Source: Defluviitaleaceae bacterium
GTDB lineage: Bacteria > Bacillota > Clostridia > Lachnospirales > WQUN01
Assembly (NCBI GenBank): GCA_009780185.1
Contig: WRAN01000003.1
Coordinates: 124,001 to 188,000 of the forward strand
Direction of reading: 5' to 3'
Length of the DNA stretch: 64,000 nt
In this document: one piece after another, positions 51,876-61,238 of the stretch
Layout: every line of letters begins with the position of its first letter
Position numbering within the stretch: the stretch's first letter is position 1
Position numbers and translations under genes: made by a program
Notes under the pieces: model-generated
The model's input: only the letters and a program-made list of their open reading frames with translations
Database searches by the model: none
What the model was told of the DNA's origin: nothing

Positions 51876-52229
51876 ATGAAAAATAAATGGATAATACCTG
51901 TGGGCCTTATTGTAGGGCTTGCCAACGGCCTTTTTGGGGCTGGCGGAGGTACTGTATTAGTGCCTGCTTTGGAGAAGTTTAAGCCTTTGGAGACTCATAA
52001 GGCTCACGCAACTACTTTGGCTGTTATTTTGCCACTTTCTATTATCAGTGCCTTGGTTTATGTATGGGGTGTTGATGTTGATTGGAAGGCTGTTGGTTTG
52101 GTTTCTGCCGGAGGAGTTGTTGGTGGGGTAATTGGGGCGCGGATTCTTTCTAAGATTTCTGCTGGGTGGCTCAATATATTGTTTGGGCTTTTTCTTGGGG
52201 CTGGAGCTATTAGGATGCTATTCTCATGA
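51876..52229 (+). CDS. TauE/SafE family half-size membrane protein (first of pair)
   Basis: A 117-aa protein with about four membrane helices and the family motif GLANGLFGAGGGTVLVPAL. Full TauE/SafE transporters are about 250 aa with two such repeats; here each half is a separate gene. This one overlaps the next by 4 nt (ATGA), so the halves are made together and probably assemble as a heterodimer. The family exports small sulfur-containing or organic anions, and the substrate is unknown. Confidence 0.88.
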   Translation: MKNKWIIPVGLIVGLANGLFGAGGGTVLVPALEKFKPLETHKAHATTLAVILPLSIISALVYVWGVDVDWKAVGLVSAGGVVGGVIGARILSKISAGWLNILFGLFLGAGAIRMLFS

Positions 52230-52630
52230 GCTGGGTATGGTATGTGGTTGCTGGTCTTGCCTCTGGGATTATTTGTGGAATGGGTATCGGGGGCGGAGCC
52301 ATTCTAATCCCGGCATTGACTATTTTTCTTGGGATGGAACAGCAGGCTGCTCAGAAGATTAATCTGCTTTACTTTATTCCTACTGCGGCTATTGCCCTTA
52401 GGTTGCATATAAAAAATGGTAATGTGGAAAAGAGTGGGCTTCTTAAACTGACTATTTATGGGGTTATTGGAGCAGTTGTTGGGGCTTTTATTGCAGTTAA
52501 TATTGACGGTGGATATTTACGTAAAGGTTTTGCTGTGTTTTTGCTTACTATGGCGGTATACGAAATTATGAAAGGATATAAGCGATGGACATCCAAGGAT
52601 TCGAAACGTTCAAAAACCAATTCCGTATAG
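52226..52630 (+). CDS. TauE/SafE family half-size membrane protein (second of pair)
   Basis: A 134-aa partner of the preceding half. It has motif GLASGIICGMGIGGGAILIP, about four helices and a basic C-terminal tail. Its start overlaps the stop of the first half. The 3' end overlaps a further small ORF in another frame, which suggests that three genes are translationally coupled. Confidence 0.88.
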   Translation: MSWVWYVVAGLASGIICGMGIGGGAILIPALTIFLGMEQQAAQKINLLYFIPTAAIALRLHIKNGNVEKSGLLKLTIYGVIGAVVGAFIAVNIDGGYLRKGFAVFLLTMAVYEIMKGYKRWTSKDSKRSKTNSV

Positions 52631-52755
52631 CGGATACGGATACAAAGATTAGTATGTATGTAGAGGCTGAGGACTTGACTCATGGGCAGTACAAAGAGCT
52701 TCTTCAGTTGTTTCCGTTAAAAGATTTGCAGCGATTGGAAGCAGCGCTAGGGTAG
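52585..52755 (+). CDS. Small hypothetical protein overlapping the TauE/SafE gene
   Basis: A 56-aa ORF (starts MDIQGFETFKNQFRIADTDT, ends LQRLEAALG). It begins 46 nt before the stop of the upstream gene and ends just ahead of the terminator. AAAGGA lies 9 nt before the ATG. Charge distribution and helical pattern look like a real small soluble protein; I recognise no family. Confidence 0.6.
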   Translation: MDIQGFETFKNQFRIADTDTKISMYVEAEDLTHGQYKELLQLFPLKDLQRLEAALG

Positions 52756-52756
52756 T

Positions 52757-52796
52757 AAAAAAAGATCACCTGCTTGTATGCAGGTGATCTTTTTTT
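52757..52796. terminator. Bidirectional terminator
   Basis: AGATCACCTGC pairs with GCAGGTGATCT around a 6-nt loop, with A7 and T8 flanks. It lies between the convergent small ORF and the carboxypeptidase gene. Confidence 0.92.
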
Positions 52797-53973
52797 ACTC
52801 CATTTCCGGAAGGATGATGTTAATCGGCTCATTGGTTATTTGTTTGAAGTATGCATTAAGGATTTTTTCTAGGGATGTTTTAAAGTCATGGCGGGGGGCT
52901 GATGCTGTGGATTTTAATTCTATTTCGCAGTAGAAATCTTCGTTTATATATATTTTGGCACTGCCCATGGTTTGACCTGCTTCTACTGGGGCTTGGAGTG
53001 ATTCTGGGATAATAAACTCTACTGATATAGCTTCTTTTTCATTTTGGTTGATGGGTATTTTCACGTTATCGGTGAAAATGAAGTCTACAGACTCAGTTCT
53101 GGAGCGGGTTATCGGCATTTCTCCTGCTTGGGATTCGGCTATTATTATTGTTTCGTATTGGTAGTTTTCAAAGCCGTAGTTTAGTACTTCCTTGGTGTCT
53201 TTCCATTTTTGTGCTCGGCCTTTTTCTCCCCAGCCGCTGGCTAGAACTACAGATATTAGTTGCATACCGTCTCGCTTAGCCGCTCCAACAAAGCAGTGGC
53301 CTGCCTTGTTGGTGAAGCCGGTTTTTACGCCGTTGGCGCCGGGGTACTCTGTTAGTAGGCGGTTTTTATTGTACATGGAGTAGGTGCGCTTGTCGCTTTT
53401 AAAGTTGGCGTTTTGGGTGTTGGTTAGTTCTATAAAGCCTGGGACGGTTAGAGCATATCGGGTGATTAGAGCCAAATCGTAGGCTGTGGAGTGGTGGTTA
53501 CCTGCATCTAGGCCGTTGGGGGTTTCGAATACGGTGTTTGTGGCACCTAGTTCGTGGGCCTTCCTTGTCATTTGTGCACAGAAGTCTTCTACTGTGCCTG
53601 AGATATGCTCTGCTATGGCTATTGCTGCGTCGTTGCTGGATTCTAGCATTAGGGCTTGCATTAGGTTAATCATTGGGATTTGCTCACCTGGGCTTAGGCC
53701 CATTTTTACTTTTGGGGCTGCAGCTGCTTTTTTGGAGACGGTTACGGTATCACTTGTTTTGCCGCTTTCTATTGCCAGTACTGCTGTCATGATTTTGGTG
53801 GTGCTGGCCATGGACATAGGCTCGTGGTGGTTTTTCCCCCATAGCACTCGGCCTGTTTCTGCATCCATTAGTATTGCCCCAGTGGCATCAGGGGTTGGAG
53901 GTTCTTGTGCTGATAAAGCGATTGTTGGTGTCAGAATAGCAAATATCAGGATAGTCCAGAAAAGTTTTTTCAT
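52795..53973 (-). CDS. D-alanyl-D-alanine carboxypeptidase (DacF/DacB type)
   Basis: A 392-aa penicillin-binding protein that trims the peptide stem of peptidoglycan. The signal peptide ends after IALSA. Active-site motifs are STTK (Ser57-Lys60), SSN (in MLESSNDAA) and KTG (in NGVKTGFTNKAG). A C-terminal beta domain and amphipathic helix (EKILNAYFKQI) hold it at the membrane. Sporulating clostridia have several such enzymes, with DacF acting in cortex formation; which one this is cannot be decided here. Confidence 0.95.
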   Translation of the reverse strand: MKKLFWTILIFAILTPTIALSAQEPPTPDATGAILMDAETGRVLWGKNHHEPMSMASTTKIMTAVLAIESGKTSDTVTVSKKAAAAPKVKMGLSPGEQIPMINLMQALMLESSNDAAIAIAEHISGTVEDFCAQMTRKAHELGATNTVFETPNGLDAGNHHSTAYDLALITRYALTVPGFIELTNTQNANFKSDKRTYSMYNKNRLLTEYPGANGVKTGFTNKAGHCFVGAAKRDGMQLISVVLASGWGEKGRAQKWKDTKEVLNYGFENYQYETIIIAESQAGEMPITRSRTESVDFIFTDNVKIPINQNEKEAISVEFIIPESLQAPVEAGQTMGSAKIYINEDFYCEIELKSTASAPRHDFKTSLEKILNAYFKQITNEPINIILPEME

Positions 53974-54109
53974 TTGTATGTTCCCTTCTTGATGTCATTC
54001 CATTTATTCTTTGCCCTTTTTATGAAAACATACCATTAAAACGTGCTTTATCCATTCCCAGATATAGGGACTATATGGTATCTTTATTGTGAAAAAAGGA
54101 GGGGTTTCT

Positions 54110-56332
54110 ATGATGTCAACTGATATGTATGAATTAATGCGGATTATTGAGTGCGAACACTCTGACCCACATCATATCTTAGGCCAGCATCCGGTAAGCG
54201 ATGGCGGAGTCATTATTCGGGTTTTTAACCCGTCGGCTGCATCTGTGGAGGTGTTTTTCCCAGAAGGCTTGAGATATCCAATGGAGATGGAGCACAAAGC
54301 AGGATTTTTTACTTTATTGCTAAAAGAAACCCCAAAAAGCAGATATAAACTGTCCTACACTGGCCACCATGGTGAAGCGTGGGAGGCTTATGACCCTTAC
54401 TCCTTTGCCCCGGTAATTTCTGAGCTGGATTTATATTTATATGGCCAAGGTACTCACTATCAGATTTACGATAAACTTGGGGCTAACACGGTTACTGTGG
54501 ATGGTGTAAAAGGGGTGCATTTTGCTGTTTGGGCCCCTAATGCCAAGCGTATCAGCTTAGTTGGCGATTTTAACGGTTGGAGTGGCCAGCGACATCCTAT
54601 GCGCAGCATGGGGGCATCTGGAGTTTGGGAGTTATTTGTCCCTGGGCTTTCCAACTATGATAGGTATAAATATGAAATAAAATCTCATACGGGGGCGTTC
54701 TTTACTAAGGCGGATCCTTATGCCCGATTTGCAGAGCATAGACCCGGTACAGCGTCCATGGTGTACGATATATCAGGATATAAATGGAATGATACAAAGT
54801 GGATTAATAAGCGCAATAAAAAAGACCCACTGGAAGGGCCTGTTAATATCTATGAGTTTCATCCGGGAAGCTGGCGTAGGGCAGGTGAGGGTAGGTTTAT
54901 GTCTTGGCCTGAGCTTACGGCGGAACTTATTCCTTATGTGAAAGAGCTGGGTTACACCCATGTAGAGATAATGCCTGTGATGGAGCATCCTTTTGATGGC
55001 TCTTGGGGGTATCAGGTTACAGGATACTACGCTCCTACTAGTCGTTTCGGTAATCCACATCAGTTTATGGAGTTTGTGGATGCCTGCCATCAGGCTGATA
55101 TCGGAGTAATTTTGGACTGGGTTCCAGCTCATTTCCCGAAAGATGCTCATGGCCTTGCTATGTTTGATGGGACGGAATTATATGAACATCAAGACCCACG
55201 CCAAGGGCAGCATCCTGAGTGGGGAACCCTCATTTTCAACTATGGACGCAGCGAAGTAAAGAATTTTCTTATAGCCAATGCACTTTATTGGATTGAAAAA
55301 TTCCATATAGACGGCCTTCGTGTGGATGCAGTGGCATCTATGCTTTACTTGGATTATGGAAAAGAGTATGGGCAGTGGGTGCCTAACGAATACGGCGGCC
55401 GGGAAAATATTGAAGCTGTAGAGTTTATGAAGCATATGAACTCTGTGCTTCTCGGGGCACATCCACATGTGTTGATGATTGCTGAAGAATCAACCGCCTG
55501 GACGGGGGTAACCCGCCCTGTCCAGGAAGATGGTCTTGGTTTTAGCCTAAAATGGAACATGGGCTGGATGAATGACTTCCTTTCTTATATGACCAAAGAC
55601 AGTGTGTATCGCAAGCATCATCACCATAACCTGACTTTTGGCATGGTGTATGCTTACTCAGAAAAATATATCTTGGTGCTAAGCCATGATGAGGTGGTGC
55701 ATGGAAAAGGCTCCATGGTAAATAAAATGCCTGGAGATACCTGGCAGAAGATGGCCAATTTGCGGGCGGCATATGGTTTTATGATAGGGCACCCCGGTAA
55801 GAAGCTGCTATTTATGGGTAGCGAGTTTGCCCAATTTGAAGAATGGAGTGAGGCCAAAGCCCTTAACTGGTTCTTGCTAGATGAGTTTGAGCATCATAGG
55901 AAGATGCTGGATTTTGTAAAAGATTTAAACCATCTTTATTTAAATGAAAAGGCTCTGTGGCAGCGTGATTTCTCTGCGGATGGCTTTGGATGGATAAATT
56001 GTGATGATAGTGACAGGAGTATTATTTCTTTCTATAGGGTAGGGGAGAGGAAGCGCCGCAGCAAGAAGGACCAAGAAGCTAAAGGCTCTACTTATGAATA
56101 TCTGGTATTTATCTGTAACTTTACTCCGGTGCCATGTATGGATTATAGAGTTGGGCTACCTGTAAAAGGAAAATACATTGAGATATTAAATAGTGACAAT
56201 GAAAAATATGGAGGAAGTGGGATTATAAATCCCGGCATCCGTCAGTGTGAAGAATACTTGTGTGATGGACAGCAGTATAGCTTGCCATTGCAGCTGCCGC
56301 CGTTGGGGGTTGTGGTAATGAAAATGAAGTGA
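54110..56332 (+). CDS. glgB: 1,4-alpha-glucan branching enzyme GlgB
   Basis: A 740-aa enzyme that introduces alpha-1,6 branches into glycogen. An N-terminal N1-type domain (HHILGQHPV) and a CBM48 domain (GVHFAVWAPNAKRISLVGDF) precede the GH13 barrel, which has region II GLRVDAVASML (nucleophile Asp), IAEES (acid Glu) and VLSHDEVVHGK. The C-terminal all-beta domain completes the fold. ATG was chosen after AAAGGAGGGG with 5 nt spacing; a GTG 21 nt upstream overlaps no better site. Other glg genes are not adjacent, so it is a lone glycogen gene here. Confidence 0.96.
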   Translation: MMSTDMYELMRIIECEHSDPHHILGQHPVSDGGVIIRVFNPSAASVEVFFPEGLRYPMEMEHKAGFFTLLLKETPKSRYKLSYTGHHGEAWEAYDPYSFAPVISELDLYLYGQGTHYQIYDKLGANTVTVDGVKGVHFAVWAPNAKRISLVGDFNGWSGQRHPMRSMGASGVWELFVPGLSNYDRYKYEIKSHTGAFFTKADPYARFAEHRPGTASMVYDISGYKWNDTKWINKRNKKDPLEGPVNIYEFHPGSWRRAGEGRFMSWPELTAELIPYVKELGYTHVEIMPVMEHPFDGSWGYQVTGYYAPTSRFGNPHQFMEFVDACHQADIGVILDWVPAHFPKDAHGLAMFDGTELYEHQDPRQGQHPEWGTLIFNYGRSEVKNFLIANALYWIEKFHIDGLRVDAVASMLYLDYGKEYGQWVPNEYGGRENIEAVEFMKHMNSVLLGAHPHVLMIAEESTAWTGVTRPVQEDGLGFSLKWNMGWMNDFLSYMTKDSVYRKHHHHNLTFGMVYAYSEKYILVLSHDEVVHGKGSMVNKMPGDTWQKMANLRAAYGFMIGHPGKKLLFMGSEFAQFEEWSEAKALNWFLLDEFEHHRKMLDFVKDLNHLYLNEKALWQRDFSADGFGWINCDDSDRSIISFYRVGERKRRSKKDQEAKGSTYEYLVFICNFTPVPCMDYRVGLPVKGKYIEILNSDNEKYGGSGIINPGIRQCEEYLCDGQQYSLPLQLPPLGVVVMKMK

Positions 56333-56458
56333 TTCTATAAGAATTACTATTTCGATGCTGAATATGCTTTGCAATTTAATTCTCCAAATGGTACAAATGA
56401 TATTGCAAAATATACAATATTTTGACAATGTACATGGAGCCATTTTTAGGAGGTTATT

Positions 56459-58180
56459 ATGCATCGTAGACGTGGAATTACTGGTGTAGTGTGTGTGCTT
56501 TTAGTAGCTGCTTTGATTTTTGGGGTTTTAGGCCAGCCTGTAGTTGTTTCTGCCAATCGCCCGCATTGGGCTCAGGAATATGTGGATATTCTTTATAATG
56601 CTGATGTATTACAGGAGCATGACTTTGAGGTTAGAGCCCCTATAATTGCAAGTGATTTTTCTAGGTGGATTTCAGGGATTTTTAGGCAATCTATGGATAT
56701 ATATGTCTATTCCGGCGCTATGACACGTCTTGATGGGTTGATGTTGGCGGCGGAAGCTTTCCGCATACCAGCTGGCGATATGACTGTTTTAAGTATGTTT
56801 CTGGATTATTATTTGGTGCCGGAGGATTATAGGCCTAGGTTAGCAGGTTTAGTTGAAGCAGGTATTATACGGGGGCATACATCTGGAAATCTGGATCCAC
56901 ATGGGTTTTTGACGCGTGGACAAGGAGCGGCTTTGCTGGCCCTATCTGCTGGGCAAATCTTCTTTGAGGCAGGTAAATTTAGTGGCCTTGTTATAGAGCG
57001 TGGGGTCATAAATATTGGCGGGGTTGTACTTAAGGATGTTGAAGTAAGCGGTAATCTTATAATAACCGGTCAGGGTGAACCCATTATAATAACGGGTAAT
57101 TTTGGCCAGGTAATTGTGGATACGGATACACTTGTGGTGATTAACGGCTTTGTAGGTGAGTTGATTGTATTGGCCGAAAAGGCCAATATTGAAATGGATA
57201 ATGCTGAAATAAGCAATATACAGATATATGGCTCCATGTTGGATGGGGAAGATGAGTCGGTATATGCTATACCAACGCCGATGCCACTATCTTTGCAAAC
57301 TCCTACTCCAGTGCCCACAGCGGCTCCAGTGCCCACAGCAACTCCAGATACAATGCCAACACCGACTCCGATGCCAATCCCGACTCCAGCACCGGATACA
57401 GGGACTGGGGATGATGGATCAGATGAAAATAATTCAGGTTCGGCTCCCATTACTGTTCCCGGGGATGAAATTGTGATTGAACCGGGTGCGATTAGGATCC
57501 CTATCTCCGAAGAGGAATCCATTTTGCTAACTTCAGTTGACCCGGAATACCAGATATTGGGTCAGTTGTTTGATCATATCGATGAAATTGTTGTTGAAGA
57601 AGGGCGAATAACCGGGATTTACATCCAAAGTACGGCATCGGTTATGCTTACAAATCTTAACCAGAACCCGGAAGAAATCTTAGAAATTCATCTTGGACAA
57701 GATACAAACATTGTTGTAAGCTATATATATGACATGCACAATTTAGTAATTGTGGGTACCGGGGATAATGCTGTGACATTGACTCAACGAAGCACGTTTA
57801 CTAACCCTCCTCCAAGCTCGGTAATGTCTGTGTCTGGTGATATTGTTTTACAGTTGGCAAACCCTGGTTTGTTTTTTGATCTTTTTACAATTAACTTAGT
57901 GGGGCAGGTTAATCTTCAACTTGGGGCATTATCTGTACTGGGTATGACATTTGACCTGTCTCGTTTATGCTATGATTATGCATCCTATATCTATTTAGGA
58001 AGTCATAATATCCAATTGATAATACCGGGCCCTATTCATAATTATGTAATAAACATAAGGCATAATGCTGGCGGAGTGCCTTTACAGTTTATGGTAGATC
58101 ATTCTTCAGAACCTTATCACACAGAGAGTCTGCCGCCTGGCTTTGTGGGACGATTGGAGTACGGAGGTTTAATATCTTAA
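56459..58180 (+). CDS. Secreted SLH-domain protein with Thr/Pro linker
   Basis: A 573-aa exported protein. A signal peptide (VVCVLLVAALIFGVLGQPVV) is followed by S-layer-homology-like units (RPHWAQEYVDILYNADVL and LAGLVEAGIIRGHTSGNLDP) to about residue 170. A beta-rich stretch comes next (VIIERGVINIGG and DLIITGQGEPIII-like strands), then a Thr/Pro-rich linker of about 50 residues near 280-320 and a C-terminal beta-rich domain. SLH units bind pyruvylated secondary cell-wall polymers, so it is probably an envelope protein. Its stop overlaps the apparent start region of the dihydrouridine synthase gene. Confidence 0.8.
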   Translation: MHRRRGITGVVCVLLVAALIFGVLGQPVVVSANRPHWAQEYVDILYNADVLQEHDFEVRAPIIASDFSRWISGIFRQSMDIYVYSGAMTRLDGLMLAAEAFRIPAGDMTVLSMFLDYYLVPEDYRPRLAGLVEAGIIRGHTSGNLDPHGFLTRGQGAALLALSAGQIFFEAGKFSGLVIERGVINIGGVVLKDVEVSGNLIITGQGEPIIITGNFGQVIVDTDTLVVINGFVGELIVLAEKANIEMDNAEISNIQIYGSMLDGEDESVYAIPTPMPLSLQTPTPVPTAAPVPTATPDTMPTPTPMPIPTPAPDTGTGDDGSDENNSGSAPITVPGDEIVIEPGAIRIPISEEESILLTSVDPEYQILGQLFDHIDEIVVEEGRITGIYIQSTASVMLTNLNQNPEEILEIHLGQDTNIVVSYIYDMHNLVIVGTGDNAVTLTQRSTFTNPPPSSVMSVSGDIVLQLANPGLFFDLFTINLVGQVNLQLGALSVLGMTFDLSRLCYDYASYIYLGSHNIQLIIPGPIHNYVINIRHNAGGVPLQFMVDHSSEPYHTESLPPGFVGRLEYGGLIS

Positions 58181-58209
58181 AATCATTAAAGCTTAAAAAT
58201 AATTTACTA

Positions 58210-59163
58210 ATGGCCCCAATGGCTGGGGTAACAGATAAGGCTTTCCGCACTTTGGTTCATGACCATGGAGCAGGGCTTACTTATTCTGAAATGATAAGCG
58301 CCAAAAGCATTGTATATCGCAATAAAAATACTCATAAGCTTTTGGAGAATGCGACCCATGTGCGGCCTTGGGCTGTTCAGTTTTTTGGTCATGAGCCGGA
58401 GTTTTTATATGAGGCTATTCAGATGCTTGAGGATAGTCCCTTTGATATTGTGGATATAAATATGGGCTGCCCTATGCCTAAAATCGTAAAAAATGGTGAA
58501 GGCGCAGCCCTTATGACAGACCCACCTCTGGCAAGGCGTATGATTGAAGCGGCAGTTAGGGCTTCAAGTCGGCCTGTCACAGTTAAAATCCGCATCGGTT
58601 TTACTCCTTCGAGTCTAAATGCTATAGAAATGGCAAAAATAGCAGAGGATGCAGGGGCTATGCATATCACAATCCATGGACGTACCCGTGACCAGTACTA
58701 TACTGGTGAGGCTAATTGGGATGTTATATCCGCGGTAAAACAAGCGGTGAAAATACCTGTAATCGGTAATGGCGATATTTTTTCTTCTGAGATTGCTATA
58801 AAGCGGTTGGAAGAAAGCGGTTGTGACGGTATAATGATTGCACGAGGAGCTATGGGTAACCCGTGGATTTTTTCACGTACTGCCGCGTACTTGGAAACTG
58901 GGGTTTTGCCACCAGAGCCATCACATTCTGACATAATTGAAACAGCGATTAAACATCTTTGGGCGGTAGACTGTGACAGAGCTGCCGACTCTAATGGTAG
59001 GAGCTATACTGTGGTGGATATGCGTAAGCATCTGTCTTGGTATACCAAGGGTATGCCAGGGTCTGCTGATTTGAGACGGCGAATTAATTTGGCTCAAACA
59101 GCAGATGAAATGGAGGCTTTGCTACGTTTTTATATATACAAAGGAGATAGTTATGAAGAATAA
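58210..59163 (+). CDS. tRNA-dihydrouridine synthase (DusB-like)
   Basis: An FMN enzyme that reduces uridine in tRNA. It has MAPMAGVTDKAFRTLV, DINMGCPMPKIVKNGEGAAL (catalytic Cys region), KIRIGF, HGRTRDQYYTG and GNGDIFS. From this ATG it is 317 aa, but the reading frame is open further left and encodes ILKSLKLKNNLL, the usual first strand of Dus proteins. The only well-placed ribosome site (GGAGG at 58162) points to an in-frame ATC at 58174. The true start may therefore be non-canonical or lost. It is coupled to the SLH gene. Confidence 0.92.
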   Translation: MAPMAGVTDKAFRTLVHDHGAGLTYSEMISAKSIVYRNKNTHKLLENATHVRPWAVQFFGHEPEFLYEAIQMLEDSPFDIVDINMGCPMPKIVKNGEGAALMTDPPLARRMIEAAVRASSRPVTVKIRIGFTPSSLNAIEMAKIAEDAGAMHITIHGRTRDQYYTGEANWDVISAVKQAVKIPVIGNGDIFSSEIAIKRLEESGCDGIMIARGAMGNPWIFSRTAAYLETGVLPPEPSHSDIIETAIKHLWAVDCDRAADSNGRSYTVVDMRKHLSWYTKGMPGSADLRRRINLAQTADEMEALLRFYIYKGDSYEE

Positions 59164-59656
59164 GAAAAATATCCTGTATCCGGCTATTATTGCTGTACTC
59201 TTGGGGTTATTACTTCTTTCGCACCTGTCTATTCCGGCTTTTGCACAGCCAGGGACTGCAAGTGACCCGTTGGTTACTCAGCACTATGTAGACGAGTTAG
59301 TAGCTGGATTACAAGCTCAAATTACGGCACTTCAAAATCAGATAAATACCGGAGTGCCTTCTGGTGGTGGCGGAACAGGCGAAGGCCAGGTTGTTCCTTT
59401 TACGCCATTATTTGTTCCTGCTGGGAGTACTCTTATGGCTAATGCCGGTGTGGAGTTTATTCTTAGAAGCGGCAATGCTACGGTAATTGCTGGGCCTAAT
59501 GGGCTTGTAGATGTTACCGCGGGTATAGACGTAGGCAATGGTCAAGCTGTTAGCAGAAACCACTTGATGTTGGTGCCAGCTACAGATGGGCGGGGACTGT
59601 ATTTTTCAACTGATGCGTGGCTAATGATAAAAGGTGGTTTTATAGTTGCCAACTAA
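59153..59656 (+). CDS. Secreted protein of unknown function
   Basis: A 167-aa protein. A signal peptide (ILYPAIIAVLLGLLLLSHL, cleavage near AFA) is followed by a short coiled coil (ELVAGLQAQITALQNQI), a Gly-rich linker and a beta-rich domain (GSTLMANAGVEFILRSGNA and LMLVPATDGRGLYFSTDAWL). The start was chosen at MKNKKN after AAAGGAGATAGTT. I do not recognise a family. It sits between the Dus gene and an O-antigen ligase-like gene and overlaps the latter by 11 nt, which suggests an envelope polymer role. Confidence 0.75.
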   Translation: MKNKKNILYPAIIAVLLGLLLLSHLSIPAFAQPGTASDPLVTQHYVDELVAGLQAQITALQNQINTGVPSGGGGTGEGQVVPFTPLFVPAGSTLMANAGVEFILRSGNATVIAGPNGLVDVTAGIDVGNGQAVSRNHLMLVPATDGRGLYFSTDAWLMIKGGFIVAN

Positions 59657-61238
59657 GAAATTGAATTGGCTTTTTGATACAATCCTTAACTGGCTGAGGG
59701 GAAGCTTGCTTTTTAGTGGCCTTAACGCAGGGATGGATTGGATTGTAAAGCTTAGTCAGGGTAGCTTTATTGTTGGGCTTTTTATTGCTGATGATATAGC
59801 ACAAAGATCTAGTCTTGGACGTAGTGTTTTTGTGCGTCTTTGGGATAAGATTTTAAACGGGATTCCTAAGCCTTTAAAAATACCTGCGCGGTGGCCTAGT
59901 ACTTTGGCCTCGTTGTTGTCTGGTAGTTTTTTTATTCGTGGGTTAACTGATCATATGGATACGCCTATTCCTCCTCCTGTGCCTAATGCTACCTCTGGTA
60001 TGGTTATGGTTTGGGGGGCTTATGCTTTGCCTATTTGGGCGCTTCTGGCTGTTGTAATCGCACTTCCGGTGCTACCTACTATGATTTTGGCTGGTATTAT
60101 AATACCTGCTTTTTTGTTTGCCCTTTTTAGCCGCCGTTTTGTCCTGGATGGGACGGCGGTTTTTTTGCTGTTTTTTATTATTATCACTCTTATATCTGGG
60201 GTAATGTCTGTGGATATGGCATCTAGTGTGCCTATCGCAGTGCTTACTTCTGTGTTTATGCTTTCGACTTTGCTGGTGATGGCCTGCTGTAAGACTCGTG
60301 AATCTGTGGATATGTTTATTTTAGGTTTTGTTGCGGCTTCGGCAATTGCAGGGGTAGTTGGGGCTTATCAGATGCTTACGGGGCATACGACAGTGGCTTG
60401 GCTGGATTTGATGTTGTTTACCGATATTGGACTTAGACTTTATTCTACTTTTGATAATCCTAATGTTTATGGTACTTACTTGCTGCTTGCCATACCTGTA
60501 GCGGCGGCTTGTGTGGTTTACGCAAAGAAGATTTTCTTTAAAATTTGCGCCTTCGGCATTACGGGGCTATTGGTTCTTAATTTGATTGCTACTTACTCCA
60601 GGGGGTGCTATGTTTCTCTTGCTATTGGGGCACTTATTTTTGTGCTTATTATCAAGAAGCAATTAATTGTGGCGTTTATTCCTGCGCTTATTGGTGTGTT
60701 TTTATTGCTGCCTTCTACAGTGGTTAATCGAGTTGTAGGGATTTTGAATTTTGACGATACATCTACTGTTTTTAGGCTTAATATCTGGCGGGGCAGCCTG
60801 CGTATGCTTATGGATTTTTGGCCAATAGGAGTAGGGCAGGGGGAAGCTGCGTTTAATCGGGTATATACTTATTATTCTCTTGGGGCGATTTTCACGCCAC
60901 ATTCTCATAATCTGTTTCTTCAGATTTTTATTGAAACGGGGATTGTTGGGATTTTAGTGTTTGTTGGCGTGCTTGCTTGCTTTATCCGGGCTCAGGTTAA
61001 CTTTCTTAGAAGAACGAATGAGTTTAGGTTGAGGGTATTTTCTGCGGCGCTGGTTGCTGCTGTTGTTGGATTTCTTGCTCAGGGGGCGTTTGACTATAAT
61101 TTTTATAATTACCGTGTAATGCTTACATTTTTCTTGTTTATGGGTATTGGTATTGCCTTTACGCGAGCTGCTGTGAATGCGGAGAAGGTGGAGGCTGCGC
61201 CTTTTGAAAGCGAATGGGTTAAAGGCTATCATGATTAA
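59646..61238 (+). CDS. O-antigen ligase/polymerase-like membrane protein (Wzy/WaaL family)
   Basis: A 530-aa polytopic membrane protein with about eleven helices. The Wzy_C/O-antigen ligase segment includes STFDNPNVYGTYLLLAIPVA, the periplasmic-type loop NIWRGSLRMLMDFWPIGVGQ and FTPHSHNLFLQIFIETG. It transfers or polymerises glycans on lipid carriers. It starts with TTG, preceded by AAAGGTGG at 8 nt, inside the end of the preceding gene. An N-terminal cytoplasmic stretch of about 110 residues before the first full set of helices is longer than usual. Confidence 0.88.
   Translation: MPTKKLNWLFDTILNWLRGSLLFSGLNAGMDWIVKLSQGSFIVGLFIADDIAQRSSLGRSVFVRLWDKILNGIPKPLKIPARWPSTLASLLSGSFFIRGLTDHMDTPIPPPVPNATSGMVMVWGAYALPIWALLAVVIALPVLPTMILAGIIIPAFLFALFSRRFVLDGTAVFLLFFIIITLISGVMSVDMASSVPIAVLTSVFMLSTLLVMACCKTRESVDMFILGFVAASAIAGVVGAYQMLTGHTTVAWLDLMLFTDIGLRLYSTFDNPNVYGTYLLLAIPVAAACVVYAKKIFFKICAFGITGLLVLNLIATYSRGCYVSLAIGALIFVLIIKKQLIVAFIPALIGVFLLLPSTVVNRVVGILNFDDTSTVFRLNIWRGSLRMLMDFWPIGVGQGEAAFNRVYTYYSLGAIFTPHSHNLFLQIFIETGIVGILVFVGVLACFIRAQVNFLRRTNEFRLRVFSAALVAAVVGFLAQGAFDYNFYNYRVMLTFFLFMGIGIAFTRAAVNAEKVEAAPFESEWVKGYHD

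Noticed and set aside
51876-52630. Frameshifted single TauE/SafE gene
   Set aside because: Each half has its own start, the two overlap by ATGA, and paired half-size genes of this family are normal in Firmicutes.
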